Assembly: GCA_043801855.1 (NCBI GenBank)
Contig: JAZDLQ010000098.1
Span: 1-64,000 of the forward strand
Length of the DNA stretch: 64,000 bases
Origin: CAYTWW01 sp043801855
GTDB taxonomy: Archaea > Nanobdellota > Nanobdellia > Woesearchaeales > GW2011-AR15
Direction of reading: 5' to 3'
Of this stretch, positions 25,007 through 33,489 are shown in pieces. The position numbers were made by a program, and so were the translations under genes. The notes beneath the pieces are model-generated. The model saw nothing but the letters and a program-made list of their open reading frames with translations. It was not told the DNA's origin and did no database searches. Numbering within the stretch: the stretch's first letter is position 1; each line of letters starts with the position of its first letter.

Positions 25007-26209
25007 TTACCCCAATGTCAATAGTTCTGGTTTTATTAACAAAATTATACCAAGCACAAGCATTAATCCTCCTGATATAAGCTTTAATATCTTCCCTTCT
25101 TTCTCACCTATTTTTTTCCTGCCAAGCGTCACTGTAAAAATTCCAACAACAACTGCCAGCGGAATAATATATACAAAGTTGTAGAGCGCCAGGTATAGGT
25201 AATATGCATAATGAGGAAGGTTTCTAAGAGTAAGAACCCTTGTATAAATGGCAGGAAATCCTGCTGTGCACAATAGCTCAAAAGTATTGGCAGTAAATGC
25301 AAGGACAATTGTTCCAAAAATTATTCCTATAATATTCTGCTCGTTTACAAGCGATCTCATTTTCTGGAACAGCTTAGGCTTTGCTGAGTCTGGTATTGTA
25401 AGAGAGATTCCTTTTTTAAAAAAGAAAAAATCCTTTACATTTATCAGGCCTGCAATTATTGCTAAAAGAGCAATTATCACTCTTAGGATATTTACATATT
25501 GAACAATAAGGAAAAAATTAAGCCAGGCTGACATGAATAGAAAATATAATATGCCTGAAGTGAGCACAAAAATCCCGCCAATTAATGCCATCTTTTTTCT
25601 TGATTTTGCATGGATTAATAATGTGAGCAAAAAGCATAATACCCAAATTGCGCAAGGATTAAATCCATCAAGGCCGCCCATTATTATTGTAAAGAGAGGC
25701 AGGCCTATTTTTGAAGTGTCAACAGAACCCAACAATGGAAGATTTATTAGATTTGGTTCAACAGGCATATTATTGCTCTGTTCAGTGCAGTCTCCTTTTG
25801 TTTCGCTTTCTATTTTATTAATTTCAAGCTTTTCTATTGGACTCTTGCATTCAGAGGAAGCGCAATTCTCAATTTCTCTTATAATTTCAGCGCCAGTTGT
25901 TTCTGCATTGCCATAACCTGTTATGTATTTATCTCCTATAAAAGTCATTGGCACACCCATTGGGCTTGTTCCATAAGCAGCAGCCAGCTCTCCGAATAGT
26001 TTTGCGTTGGTGCTATTCTCGTAAACCTCATATTCATGTATTACAAGATTTGGATAATTAGTTGTAATTGAATTAAGAAACTCTTTTTCTGCATTGCAAT
26101 GCGGGCATGTTTTGCCATAAAAAATAAACAGGTCAACACTGCTCTGTGCAACTGCAACTTCAAATGAAAAAATTAACAATACACCCAGTAGTGCAAATTT
26201 CCAATTCAA
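25007..26209 (-). CDS. Secreted thioredoxin-CcdA/DsbD fusion
   Basis: 400 residues. Signal peptide about 1-22, an extracytoplasmic thioredoxin/glutaredoxin domain with C35-P-H-C38, a linker, then a six-helix CcdA/DsbD-like membrane domain with redox cysteines C186 (GFNPCAIW) and C314 (LLCTAGFP). Moves reducing equivalents from cytosolic thioredoxin across the membrane; the thioredoxin gene 43 bp downstream is a plausible donor. Confidence 0.85.
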   Translation of the reverse strand: MNWKFALLGVLLIFSFEVAVAQSSVDLFIFYGKTCPHCNAEKEFLNSITTNYPNLVIHEYEVYENSTNAKLFGELAAAYGTSPMGVPMTFIGDKYITGYGNAETTGAEIIREIENCASSECKSPIEKLEINKIESETKGDCTEQSNNMPVEPNLINLPLLGSVDTSKIGLPLFTIIMGGLDGFNPCAIWVLCFLLTLLIHAKSRKKMALIGGIFVLTSGILYFLFMSAWLNFFLIVQYVNILRVIIALLAIIAGLINVKDFFFFKKGISLTIPDSAKPKLFQKMRSLVNEQNIIGIIFGTIVLAFTANTFELLCTAGFPAIYTRVLTLRNLPHYAYYLYLALYNFVYIIPLAVVVGIFTVTLGRKKIGEKEGKILKLISGGLMLVLGIILLIKPELLTLG

Positions 26210-26229
26210 TTAAATCACCTAGATAGCTT

Positions 26230-26964
26230 TTAGTGCTTGTGCCCACAGCTTTGTGTCTGGTTGTCCAGTTTATCAAAGTTTTTTATTGCGTCCCCTACAG
26301 TATTATATTGCCCTGTTTTAAGCGACAATCCTTTTTGCTGTATAATTCCAATAGCCCTTCCGCCTATTCCCTTTGCAAAGATTGTGGTTGGGTGTACAGC
26401 TTCCTCAATCTGGTCTATTGGGGATTTGGTTGGGTCTTCATGGTCAAGATTATTCTCAATGATTTCCAGCTTTTCTTTTTCAACATCATACACACCAAAA
26501 AATGGTGCATGCCCAAAATGGTCTGAAATTGTTGAGTTCATTCCATTATCTTCAAGTAAGGGGAAGAACACTCTTTCACTAGATGATTCTTTAGCTTTTA
26601 TTAGTCCACTATGTGCCTCAGATACTTCGCTTATCTCTTCAAGTTTGTTTTGTAAAAAATTATCTATTGCTTCCTGTATAGTGCCTGCTCCATGATATGC
26701 AGTAATTTCAAGTTCTCTTAAAACATCAGTTGCATTAGGCCCAAGGCTTCCTGTGATGACTGCATTTACTCCTAAATTGCCTAACTGCTTTGCAGCAGCA
26801 ATCCCTGCCCCATGCCCTTGTATTGAGCCTTCGTTTGCCACTGCTTGCGTGCTTTTTATTTTATTATCTTCAATTTCTGCTATTACAAAATACCTGCACC
26901 TTCCAAATCTCTGGTCAATGTTGCCATCAATACTATTTTCATTTGAACTTATTGCTATTTTCAT
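26230..26964 (-). CDS. Tandem NifX/NifB-like domain protein
   Basis: 244 residues from the ATG at 26964, supported by GGAGG 7 nt upstream. Two cofactor-binding-type domains: residues 1-105 (IDQRFGRCRYF, QGHGAGIAA) and 130-230 (ISDHFGHAPFF, KGIGGRAIG), joined by an acidic linker; His-rich tail CGHKH. The start overlaps the stop of a tiny membrane protein gene. Likely metal-cluster carrier. Confidence 0.82.
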   Translation of the reverse strand: MKIAISSNENSIDGNIDQRFGRCRYFVIAEIEDNKIKSTQAVANEGSIQGHGAGIAAAKQLGNLGVNAVITGSLGPNATDVLRELEITAYHGAGTIQEAIDNFLQNKLEEISEVSEAHSGLIKAKESSSERVFFPLLEDNGMNSTISDHFGHAPFFGVYDVEKEKLEIIENNLDHEDPTKSPIDQIEEAVHPTTIFAKGIGGRAIGIIQQKGLSLKTGQYNTVGDAIKNFDKLDNQTQSCGHKH

Positions 26965-27140
26965 TTTTGTTTCCTCCAATTTAAGATTATTAAAAATACT
27001 ACAAAAACTATAAAGAATAATGCTGTTCCCAGATACGCAAAAAAATTAGTCTCTGGCTCCGGAAAAAAAAATAATGTAACAATCCCAATTATGATAACTG
27101 CAGGGACAATGACAACAGGAATCAAAAAATTATTTTTCAT
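26961..27140 (-). CDS. 59-residue two-TM protein
   Basis: Reads from ATG at 27140 to a TGA overlapping the ATG of the tandem NifX gene. Two hydrophobic helices (about 5-26 and 34-53) joined by PEPETN, ending in NWRKQK. Conserved-looking coupling and membrane topology argue for a real gene. Function unknown. Confidence 0.6.
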   Translation of the reverse strand: MKNNFLIPVVIVPAVIIIGIVTLFFFPEPETNFFAYLGTALFFIVFVVFLIILNWRKQK

Positions 27141-27172
27141 TTATTGCACATCTTTTAAAGCATAAGCCAACC

Positions 27173-27457
27173 TTATTCTCCTACTTCCTCTTTAATTTCT
27201 TCTGCTCCTTTTTTTAATTCTTCTGCCTGCTGTTTATCTCTATTCAAAAGCAGCGTTTGGAATTCTCCGACATGCGTTTTTTCTTCTTTAGCAATATCTA
27301 ATAAAATCTTTCTGATATTTGGGTCACTGGCATAAGCAGCCATCTGCTCATACATATTAATTGCATCAAGTTCAGCTATGATTCCTGCCCTTAATATTTC
27401 TTTATCAATATCTTCTTTGCCTATCTTATCCAATCGAATTGGTATATTTGACATCAT
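27173..27457 (-). CDS. Ferritin-like (encapsulated-ferritin type) protein
   Basis: 94 residues; two helices with ELDAINMYEQM and EEKTHVGEF, the metal-binding E...ExxH pattern of the small ferritin-like proteins that work inside encapsulin shells or fused to them. C-terminal tail is Lys/Glu-rich. No encapsulin gene is in this window. Iron oxidation is expected from the family; the NifX cluster context suggests iron supply. Confidence 0.75.
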   Translation of the reverse strand: MMSNIPIRLDKIGKEDIDKEILRAGIIAELDAINMYEQMAAYASDPNIRKILLDIAKEEKTHVGEFQTLLLNRDKQQAEELKKGAEEIKEEVGE

Positions 27458-27460
27458 TTT

Positions 27461-27655
27461 TTATTCACCTAGCTCCTTAATTTTTTCAAGAACATTTTTT
27501 GTAATTTTAATTACACTACTATTTTTTACTTCTTTATGGGTCCCTTCTTCAGTGTAGAAAAATTTATCAGAGGGCTTTGAATTTGCAAGAGTCCTCACAC
27601 AAGTCAACTCACCATTTTCCTTAAATCCATATTTTAACCAAAATTCTTCGTTCAT
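27461..27655 (-). CDS. Hypothetical 64-residue protein
   Basis: Small soluble protein starting MNEEFWLKYGF with one cysteine; no known motif. The start overlaps the stop of the methyltransferase gene upstream (ATGA), so it is probably translated. Confidence 0.55.
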   Translation of the reverse strand: MNEEFWLKYGFKENGELTCVRTLANSKPSDKFFYTEEGTHKEVKNSSVIKITKNVLEKIKELGE

Positions 27656-28236
27656 TTTTGTTCCTCCATTTTTTCACAGACATAAGTATTCATTGTCTTT
27701 CTTTCAAGAACACTTACTTTGCTTTTTTCTTTTAGCAGTCCATGCAATAACTCCAAATTAAGAATCATCTTTCTATGATTTTCTTCAGGATGGATAAATT
27801 CATCAAATGCTTTAGCTCCGGTTTCATTAAGTTCTGTAATTACAACTTTTTTTTTTGAAACACGAAACATCTCAGATACAATTTTTTTATAGTCTCCTCT
27901 ACAATGATGCAATGCATTAAAAGACATAACAACATCAAAACTATTGTTTGGATAAGGCATTTGAGTTGCATCTGCAATGGTAAATGTGATTTTATCTAGG
28001 ACATTTTCTTTTCTGGCATTTTCCTTAGCCTGCATAATCTTTTCTTCACAATTGTCAATAGCTGTTACAAGGCAATTGTATTCTTTTGCTGCCAGTATTG
28101 CTATATGTCCAAAACCTGTCCCAACATCAAGGATTTTGCTGTTTTTTAGTCTTGCAAATCTTAATACTTCCATCCTATCCTTAACTGGATCGTAATAGTC
28201 ATATTTCTGTAATAGTTTTTTTATGTATTCTTTCAT
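27652..28236 (-). CDS. Class I SAM-dependent methyltransferase
   Basis: 194 residues; motif I LDVGTGFGHIAILAA, acidic VTAIDN, and FDVVMSFNALHHC. Second methyltransferase of the cluster. Substrate unknown. Confidence 0.82.
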   Translation of the reverse strand: MKEYIKKLLQKYDYYDPVKDRMEVLRFARLKNSKILDVGTGFGHIAILAAKEYNCLVTAIDNCEEKIMQAKENARKENVLDKITFTIADATQMPYPNNSFDVVMSFNALHHCRGDYKKIVSEMFRVSKKKVVITELNETGAKAFDEFIHPEENHRKMILNLELLHGLLKEKSKVSVLERKTMNTYVCEKMEEQK

Positions 28237-28293
28237 TTCTAAGTATCACTAATTATTGGAATATTCTGGCTAAAAATAAAAAAAATGCCAAGG

Positions 28294-28614
28294 TTACTGT
28301 TTGGCTTGCTCAATTCTTTTTTTTATTTCTTCTTTTTCAGCTAGCAGGTTTTTTTCTTCCTGCTCTAGTGCATTTAATCTTTGTTCAAGATATGCTTTTT
28401 CATTTATTGGCTGGCCTGTGAAATTTTGCTGCTGGAAAAAGCCTGTCTGCCTAAATCCATACCCTCTACCGGCACCCCTGCCAAAACCGCCGCCGTTTCC
28501 CATACCTCTTCTAAAAAAACCTCTTCCCATAGGCCTAGGCATTTGGCCGCTTTCCCATAATGGCGTGCACCATCCGCCTGTTCCCATAGGTCCTGTTCCA
28601 TCTCCGTTTGGCAT
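28294..28614 (-). CDS. DUF5320 family protein
   Basis: 106 residues. Starts MPNGDGTGPMGTGGWC and has a Gly/Arg/Phe-rich middle (GRGAGRGYGF), then a coiled coil (residues 75-104). This pattern is the DUF5320 family, usually encoded beside NifX-like and Mrp-like proteins in anaerobes. GGAGG precedes the start. Biochemical role unknown. Confidence 0.82.
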   Translation of the reverse strand: MPNGDGTGPMGTGGWCTPLWESGQMPRPMGRGFFRRGMGNGGGFGRGAGRGYGFRQTGFFQQQNFTGQPINEKAYLEQRLNALEQEEKNLLAEKEEIKKRIEQAKQ

Positions 28615-28662
28615 TTTCGTTTTCCTCCTTGTTGGTTTAATTTATAAGTATATTCTAATATT

Positions 28663-29736
28663 TTAACCTCTTGCCATTCCACTTTTGCATTTTGGACAAA
28701 TCATGCTTGAACAAGGCAATCCTCTTTTGTGTTCTGTTTCATATCCACATTTTACACAGATACACTTACCTCCTGGTCCAAATCCCTTTGCTTCCTGTAT
28801 TTTCTCAACAAATTTACCTTTCCTTTGCCATCCAAAACTCCTGCCTATTTTTATTCCTGAAATTAATTCTCTCGGCTGATAATAGCTGTTTTCTAAATCA
28901 TGAGATATTATTTGGATCGCAGCATATCGAAGATTTGAAATCCCTTTGATTAATTTCATCTGTAAATCGGATGAAATTTTGCTTGCTTCTTCTACGCTTA
29001 ATGATTTTTCAAGTTTAATTATTATATTTGCTGTTATTACAGAACCTTTTTTCTGGGTTTTAAGTTCAGAAAATTCAATGTTCTCTTCTTGAATTATTTT
29101 TTTTATCTTATTCTCGATATCTTCTCCTGCAGTTACATCAAGCAATGAATCCATTGCTTCCTTGCCTAAACCAATGGACTCATAAATTAAGTATAATCCA
29201 ATGATTAAAGCCAACAAAGGATCTGAATAAGGAAATAAGGGTATTAATAGCAATCCAGCAAACACTGCTAGTGAAGACACCACATCAATTCTAGAGTGAA
29301 CACCATCTGCTATGAGAGATAGTGATTGCTCTTTTTTTCCATGATGCATTTTTATTCTTGCCATAATCTCATTAACAATTGCAGAAAAAGCCATTATTCC
29401 AATTGCAGGAAAACTTAATTCTATTAACTTTGGATTAATAAATCCCAGATATGAGTTATATATTATCCATAAGCCTGTCCCAAATAAAATAATTGTTATC
29501 AATAATCCAGATAAAACCTCAAATTTATAGTGGCCATAGGGATGCTTTTTATCTGCCGGCTTTTTTGCTTCCCTAATTCCCAAGAAACTGAATCCAGAAG
29601 AGATAATATCTATTGCTGAATGTATTCCTTCAGCAAAAACTGCAGAGCTTCTGCTGATTAAACCAATTGTAACTTTAGACAAAGCTAAGATTACATTTGC
29701 CAATACTGCAACTATAGATACTTGCTCTTTATTCAT
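28663..29736 (-). CDS. CDF cation efflux transporter with zinc-ribbon tail
   Basis: 357 residues. Six membrane helices with the CDF metal sites HSAID (TM2) and DGVHSRID (TM5), and the HPYGH loop. The cytoplasmic domain is followed by an unusual tail (about 312-357) with CICVKCGY and CPKC, a zinc ribbon that is nearly duplicated by the separate 49-residue protein encoded just upstream. Exports Zn2+, Fe2+ or Mn2+. Confidence 0.87.
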   Translation of the reverse strand: MNKEQVSIVAVLANVILALSKVTIGLISRSSAVFAEGIHSAIDIISSGFSFLGIREAKKPADKKHPYGHYKFEVLSGLLITIILFGTGLWIIYNSYLGFINPKLIELSFPAIGIMAFSAIVNEIMARIKMHHGKKEQSLSLIADGVHSRIDVVSSLAVFAGLLLIPLFPYSDPLLALIIGLYLIYESIGLGKEAMDSLLDVTAGEDIENKIKKIIQEENIEFSELKTQKKGSVITANIIIKLEKSLSVEEASKISSDLQMKLIKGISNLRYAAIQIISHDLENSYYQPRELISGIKIGRSFGWQRKGKFVEKIQEAKGFGPGGKCICVKCGYETEHKRGLPCSSMICPKCKSGMARG

Positions 29737-29737
29737 A

Positions 29738-29887
29738 TTATCCTCTTGTCATTGGGCTTCCACACATTGGGCATTTTACAGAATAACATGGAATTCCTCT
29801 CTGATGTGGAATTTTATGTCCGCATTTGGAACAAACACATTCTCCTCCTGGTCCCATTCCAAATCCACCTTCTTTACCCCTAGGCAT
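29738..29887 (-). CDS. 49-residue zinc-ribbon protein
   Basis: From ATG at 29887 to TAA at 29738. Starts MPRGKEGGFGMGPGGE, then CVCSKCGHK and CPMCGSPM. The segment from FGMGPGG to the end matches the C-terminal tail of the CDF transporter encoded one base downstream (shared order GPGG-x-C-x-C-x-x-CG, H-x-RG-x-PC, CP-x-C, RG at the end). Zinc binding is expected; role unknown. Confidence 0.7.
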   Translation of the reverse strand: MPRGKEGGFGMGPGGECVCSKCGHKIPHQRGIPCYSVKCPMCGSPMTRG

Positions 29888-29899
29888 TTTCACTCACCT

Positions 29900-30616
29900 T
29901 CAATATTTTATTATCTTGCTAACTATCTCAAGGAAAGACTTAGTATCTGAATTGCCTGATTCCAGAATAAATGGCTTTCCGCTATCTCCTGCCTTCACAA
30001 TTAACTGATTAAGTGTAAGCTTTCCTAAATAAGGCACATTTAGTTGTTTTGCAGCTTTTTCTGCTCCGCCTTCTCCGAATATCCCTCCAGACATATTTTC
30101 GACTACGCCAATCACAGGTACATTTACTTTCTGGGAAAAAGTGACTGCTTTCATAGCATCAAGAATTGCAACTTCCTGTGGGGTTGACACAATTATTGAT
30201 CCTGTTATCGGATTAATCAGGTGAACAATGCTTAATGCTTCATCTCCTGTTCCAGGCGGAAGGTCAACAATAAGGTAATCAAGCTCTCCCCAATCAACTT
30301 CTTCAACAAACTGCTTTATTACTCCGTGTTTTGCTGGCCCTCTCCATATGACTGCATCATAATCGTTTTCGAGTAAAAATGCCATTGACATGACTTTTAA
30401 ATTGTCTTTTACTGCAACAGGCATTATTTTCTTATCTTTAATCTGAATTTTAGTGTTGTTGATATTGAGCATCTTTGGCACATTTGGGCCGTGAATGTCA
30501 ATATCAAGTAGTCCAACCTGAAAATGCTTTTCAGCCAATGCATACGCTAGATTGACAGCCACAGTTGTCTTTCCAACTCCGCCTTTTCCACTCATCACAA
30601 GTATTGTTTTTTTCAT
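29900..30616 (-). CDS. Mrp/Nbp35-type ATPase
   Basis: 238 residues. Walker A SGKGGVGKTT at 8-17, DLPPGTGD and VIGVVENMSG, all typical of Mrp/ApbC Fe-S carrier ATPases. It lacks the C-terminal CxxC of many homologues. Possible Fe-S cluster loading factor. Confidence 0.9.
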   Translation of the reverse strand: MKKTILVMSGKGGVGKTTVAVNLAYALAEKHFQVGLLDIDIHGPNVPKMLNINNTKIQIKDKKIMPVAVKDNLKVMSMAFLLENDYDAVIWRGPAKHGVIKQFVEEVDWGELDYLIVDLPPGTGDEALSIVHLINPITGSIIVSTPQEVAILDAMKAVTFSQKVNVPVIGVVENMSGGIFGEGGAEKAAKQLNVPYLGKLTLNQLIVKAGDSGKPFILESGNSDTKSFLEIVSKIIKY

Positions 30617-30668
30617 TTTTTTTAGTTCATGTCTTCTATATTTTAGTACTGTAAGATTTTTTTCATGT

Positions 30669-31217
30669 TTAATTCAAATGAATGAAAAAATTTCTAACTT
30701 TAATTATTCCGTAAGCAGCAATCCCTCCTATTATTGCAGTCACTAATTGCATTGTTCCCATTGTAGTAAGAAACAAAGCTGGAACTGTTTTTAAGCTAAC
30801 TAGTAAATATGCGCTTCCAAAAAGAAATGCTGTTTTTAATGCACTGCTTATTCCAAGGCTGACAAAATAATTGCTTTTTAATTTGCCTTTAAAAAATTTC
30901 ATTGCATATACAATTATTGCGTTTCCAACCCATATAAACGGAATCATATAAATTAAATAAACACTCATTGGCCCAAAAATCATCCCTCTTGCAAGAACAC
31001 CAATGCTTGGAAAAAGTATTATCGGAAGTGTTCCTTTTAAATCCATGTAATATGAACTTAAAATTAGCGCAGCATTAACCCCAATTCCTACAATTATTTG
31101 TGGATGTCCAATTAGCAAAGGCAATAATAACGCTGAAAAAGAATACAAAAATAACTGTAGCCTGTATTCTATATAATTTAGTTTTTCTATTTGAATATTA
31201 ATAAATGAGTTTTCCAT
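30669..31217 (-). CDS. Multi-pass membrane protein
   Basis: 182 residues from the ATG at 31217 (GAGGTG upstream; the longer frame would run through the DUF134 gene). About five membrane helices with small-residue motifs (GHPQIIVG, GVLARGMIFGP). The pattern resembles small membrane proteins found with NifX/DUF134 clusters and recalls ECF-type substrate components; this is not firm. Possible metal or cofactor permease. Confidence 0.65.
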   Translation of the reverse strand: MENSFINIQIEKLNYIEYRLQLFLYSFSALLLPLLIGHPQIIVGIGVNAALILSSYYMDLKGTLPIILFPSIGVLARGMIFGPMSVYLIYMIPFIWVGNAIIVYAMKFFKGKLKSNYFVSLGISSALKTAFLFGSAYLLVSLKTVPALFLTTMGTMQLVTAIIGGIAAYGIIKVRNFFIHLN

Positions 31218-31227
31218 TTTTTTCACC

Positions 31228-31746
31228 TCAAAATCTTGGATCTCTTCCAGCACCACCTTGTCCTCTTCCCTGACCAGTTTGAGATTGCCCTCTTCCTTTT
31301 CCCATTCCTCCTCTTCCGTGATGTCCAAATTCACCTGTCTCCACATTTACCCTATGGAAGTTTGTGCTTGCACATTTTGGACACTTTTGCGGCCTGCCTG
31401 TCCCAAACACTTCTTCCCATTCATTATTGCAGCTATAACACCTAAATTTTCTGTTTACCAATTTGAATACTCCTCCTTCAATCTTTAGTGCCTTTCCATT
31501 AATTATTGCATCAGTAATCTTTTTTATTGCTGAATCAAAAACCCGTGAAAATGTCGGCTGTGAAATATTCATCAGTTCAGCTGCTTTCACCTGGTCATAA
31601 TTTTCAATTTCCCTTAGTCTTAATGCTTCATATTCCTCACAACTCAGGTTAACTTCTTCAAGTTCTGTTAAAGGAATACCTCTTGGCTTGAAGTAATCAA
31701 CTGAAGGTTCTCTTCCGATGAATCTGTATTTTTTAGGGCGTACCAT
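31228..31746 (-). CDS. DUF134/UPF0251 regulator
   Basis: 172 residues: start MVRPKKYRFIG, a sigma-70-region-4-like helix-turn-helix (YDQVKAAELMNISQPTFSRV), a zinc ribbon (CYSC...CPKC), and a Gly/Arg/Gln-rich tail. First gene of the cluster and presumably its regulator. TATA-like TTTAAATA at 31779-31786 on this strand. Confidence 0.87.
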   Translation of the reverse strand: MVRPKKYRFIGREPSVDYFKPRGIPLTELEEVNLSCEEYEALRLREIENYDQVKAAELMNISQPTFSRVFDSAIKKITDAIINGKALKIEGGVFKLVNRKFRCYSCNNEWEEVFGTGRPQKCPKCASTNFHRVNVETGEFGHHGRGGMGKGRGQSQTGQGRGQGGAGRDPRF

Positions 31747-31892
31747 TTTCTTATAATGAATAGGTATTCAAAACAACTATTTAAAAGTATCGATTATGAA
31801 ATATTTGTACTTCTATTTACTGAAGTTAACATAATTGTATCTTCTGATTAGTAAAATATATATGCCTGCTAATATCTTTATTTCATTTAAGT

Positions 31893-32652
31893 ATGGTTTC
31901 AACATTCATTAATGCATTAATGCTGACTTTCATGGCAGGATTATCTACTGTGCTTGGCAGCTTCATCATTATCTTTGTAAACAAGAAAAAAGACGGCTAC
32001 CTTGGCATTGCAATGGGCTTTGCAGCCGGAGTTATGATATTTATCTCTCTTTCTGAATTATTGCCTGAAAGCATTGGAAAGATAGGTTATATGCCAGCAA
32101 TAATCTCTTTTTTTTGCAGGTATATTGATTATTTATTTGATCGATATTTTTATTCCTCACTCATATGAAGCAGAGAATGCATGCAATCCTGAAAAAGAAA
32201 AGTGCGAACTTAAGAGATGCGGAATGTTAATTGCTATAGGTATTACCATACATAATTTCCCAGAAGGAATAGCTGTATTTTTCTCATCACTTGTTAATAT
32301 GCACTTAGGATTGACTATTGCGATAGCGATTGCCTTACATAACATACCTGAGGGGATAGCTGTGGCTATGCCAATATATTACGCCACAAACAGTAAGAAG
32401 CAGGCATTTTTATTTTCATTTATATCAGGAATCGCAGAGCCAATAGGAGCTATATTTGCATATTTAATATTAAAAGAGTTCTTGAGTAGCACTCTTCTTT
32501 ACACTCTGCTTGCAGCAGTGGCTGGAATAATGATATTTATCAGTTTTGATGAATTGCTACCTCAGGCTTTCAAACAGAAAAATAATCATTTAACTATTGC
32601 AGGGATATTTCTAGGCATGGCTGTTGTTGCAGTTAGTTTACTGTTGTTTTAA
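31893..32652 (+). pseudogene. zupT: ZIP-family metal transporter (ZupT-like), frameshifted
   Basis: Two overlapping frames together make one 252-residue ZIP transporter. The first frame (to 32168) covers TM1-3; the second holds the metal motifs HNFPEG and HNIPEG and the last helices. The shift occurs at a run of eight T (32108-32115); seven T would restore SFFAGILIIYLID. It may be a sequencing error, a phase-variable tract or a real inactivation. Divergent from DUF134, so metal-dependent control is plausible. Confidence 0.85.
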
Positions 32653-32728
32653 ATGTATATAAAAAGTTGACCTTGACGTTTTTTCTCGAATTTCCACCAA
32701 ATCCAATAACAAAAATCTGATCTGATTA

Positions 32729-33487
32729 TTATTCTGCCATGTTATTAAAGAGATAGCTTGCAATAAGAATCATTACAGTTGAAAAGGAGAAAAGTACAAT
32801 CAAATTTTGCATTATCGGAAACCTTGACATTCCAACAAGAATCCCGCGCAGCCCATCGACACCATACATCAATGGATCTGCCGATGATATTATCCTCATC
32901 CACCAAGGCACTTCATTAAGAGGAAAAAACGCGCCTGATAAAAAGAACAGCGGCATCACAAGAAGGTTCATTATCATCTGGAAACCTTCCATATTGTTAA
33001 GCCTGGACGCAATAGCAAGGCCAAGTGAAACAAAAAATACAGAAATTAAAATCATAAATAAATATGAAAAAAGAATATTTGCAAAAGTAAGCCTGCTAAC
33101 AGGCAGTGCACCGACAATTGCTGCTGCAATCATAACCGCTGTTGCAGTAATAAGTGATACTGTTGTGCTTCCGGCAATTTTGCCAAGTACTATTGCTGTT
33201 CTTGAAACCGGCGCAACAAGAATTTCTTTTAAAAATCCAAACTGCTTATCCCAGATTACTGAAACGCCTGCAAAAATTGAAGTGAAAAGAAGCGACATGC
33301 CAATAATTCCGGGACATATAAAGCTTAGGTAACTTGCACCAGGAACACTGAACGAAGAATTAATACCAGTTCCCACTACAACCAGCCACAGTATTGGCAT
33401 AGTTAAACTTCCGACAATTCTTGATTTTGACCTAAGATACCTTTTTATTTCCCTAAGCCAAAGAACATAAATTGCATGGAATTCCAT
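32729..33487 (-). CDS. ABC-2 type permease
   Basis: 252 residues, six membrane helices, ABC-2/DrrB layout (LREIKRYLRSKSRI start, LFFLSGAFFPL, PLMYGVDGLRG). Two bases after the ATPase gene, forming an exporter. Substrate unknown: drug, polysaccharide or lipid. Confidence 0.88.
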   Translation of the reverse strand: MEFHAIYVLWLREIKRYLRSKSRIVGSLTMPILWLVVVGTGINSSFSVPGASYLSFICPGIIGMSLLFTSIFAGVSVIWDKQFGFLKEILVAPVSRTAIVLGKIAGSTTVSLITATAVMIAAAIVGALPVSRLTFANILFSYLFMILISVFFVSLGLAIASRLNNMEGFQMIMNLLVMPLFFLSGAFFPLNEVPWWMRIISSADPLMYGVDGLRGILVGMSRFPIMQNLIVLFSFSTVMILIASYLFNNMAE

Positions 33488-33489
33488 TT

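Noticed and set aside
26230..26979. Nitrogenase maturation island based on the NifX domains.
   Set aside because: No nifH, nifD, nifK, nifE, nifN or radical-SAM nifB gene is present; the domains alone do not imply nitrogen fixation.
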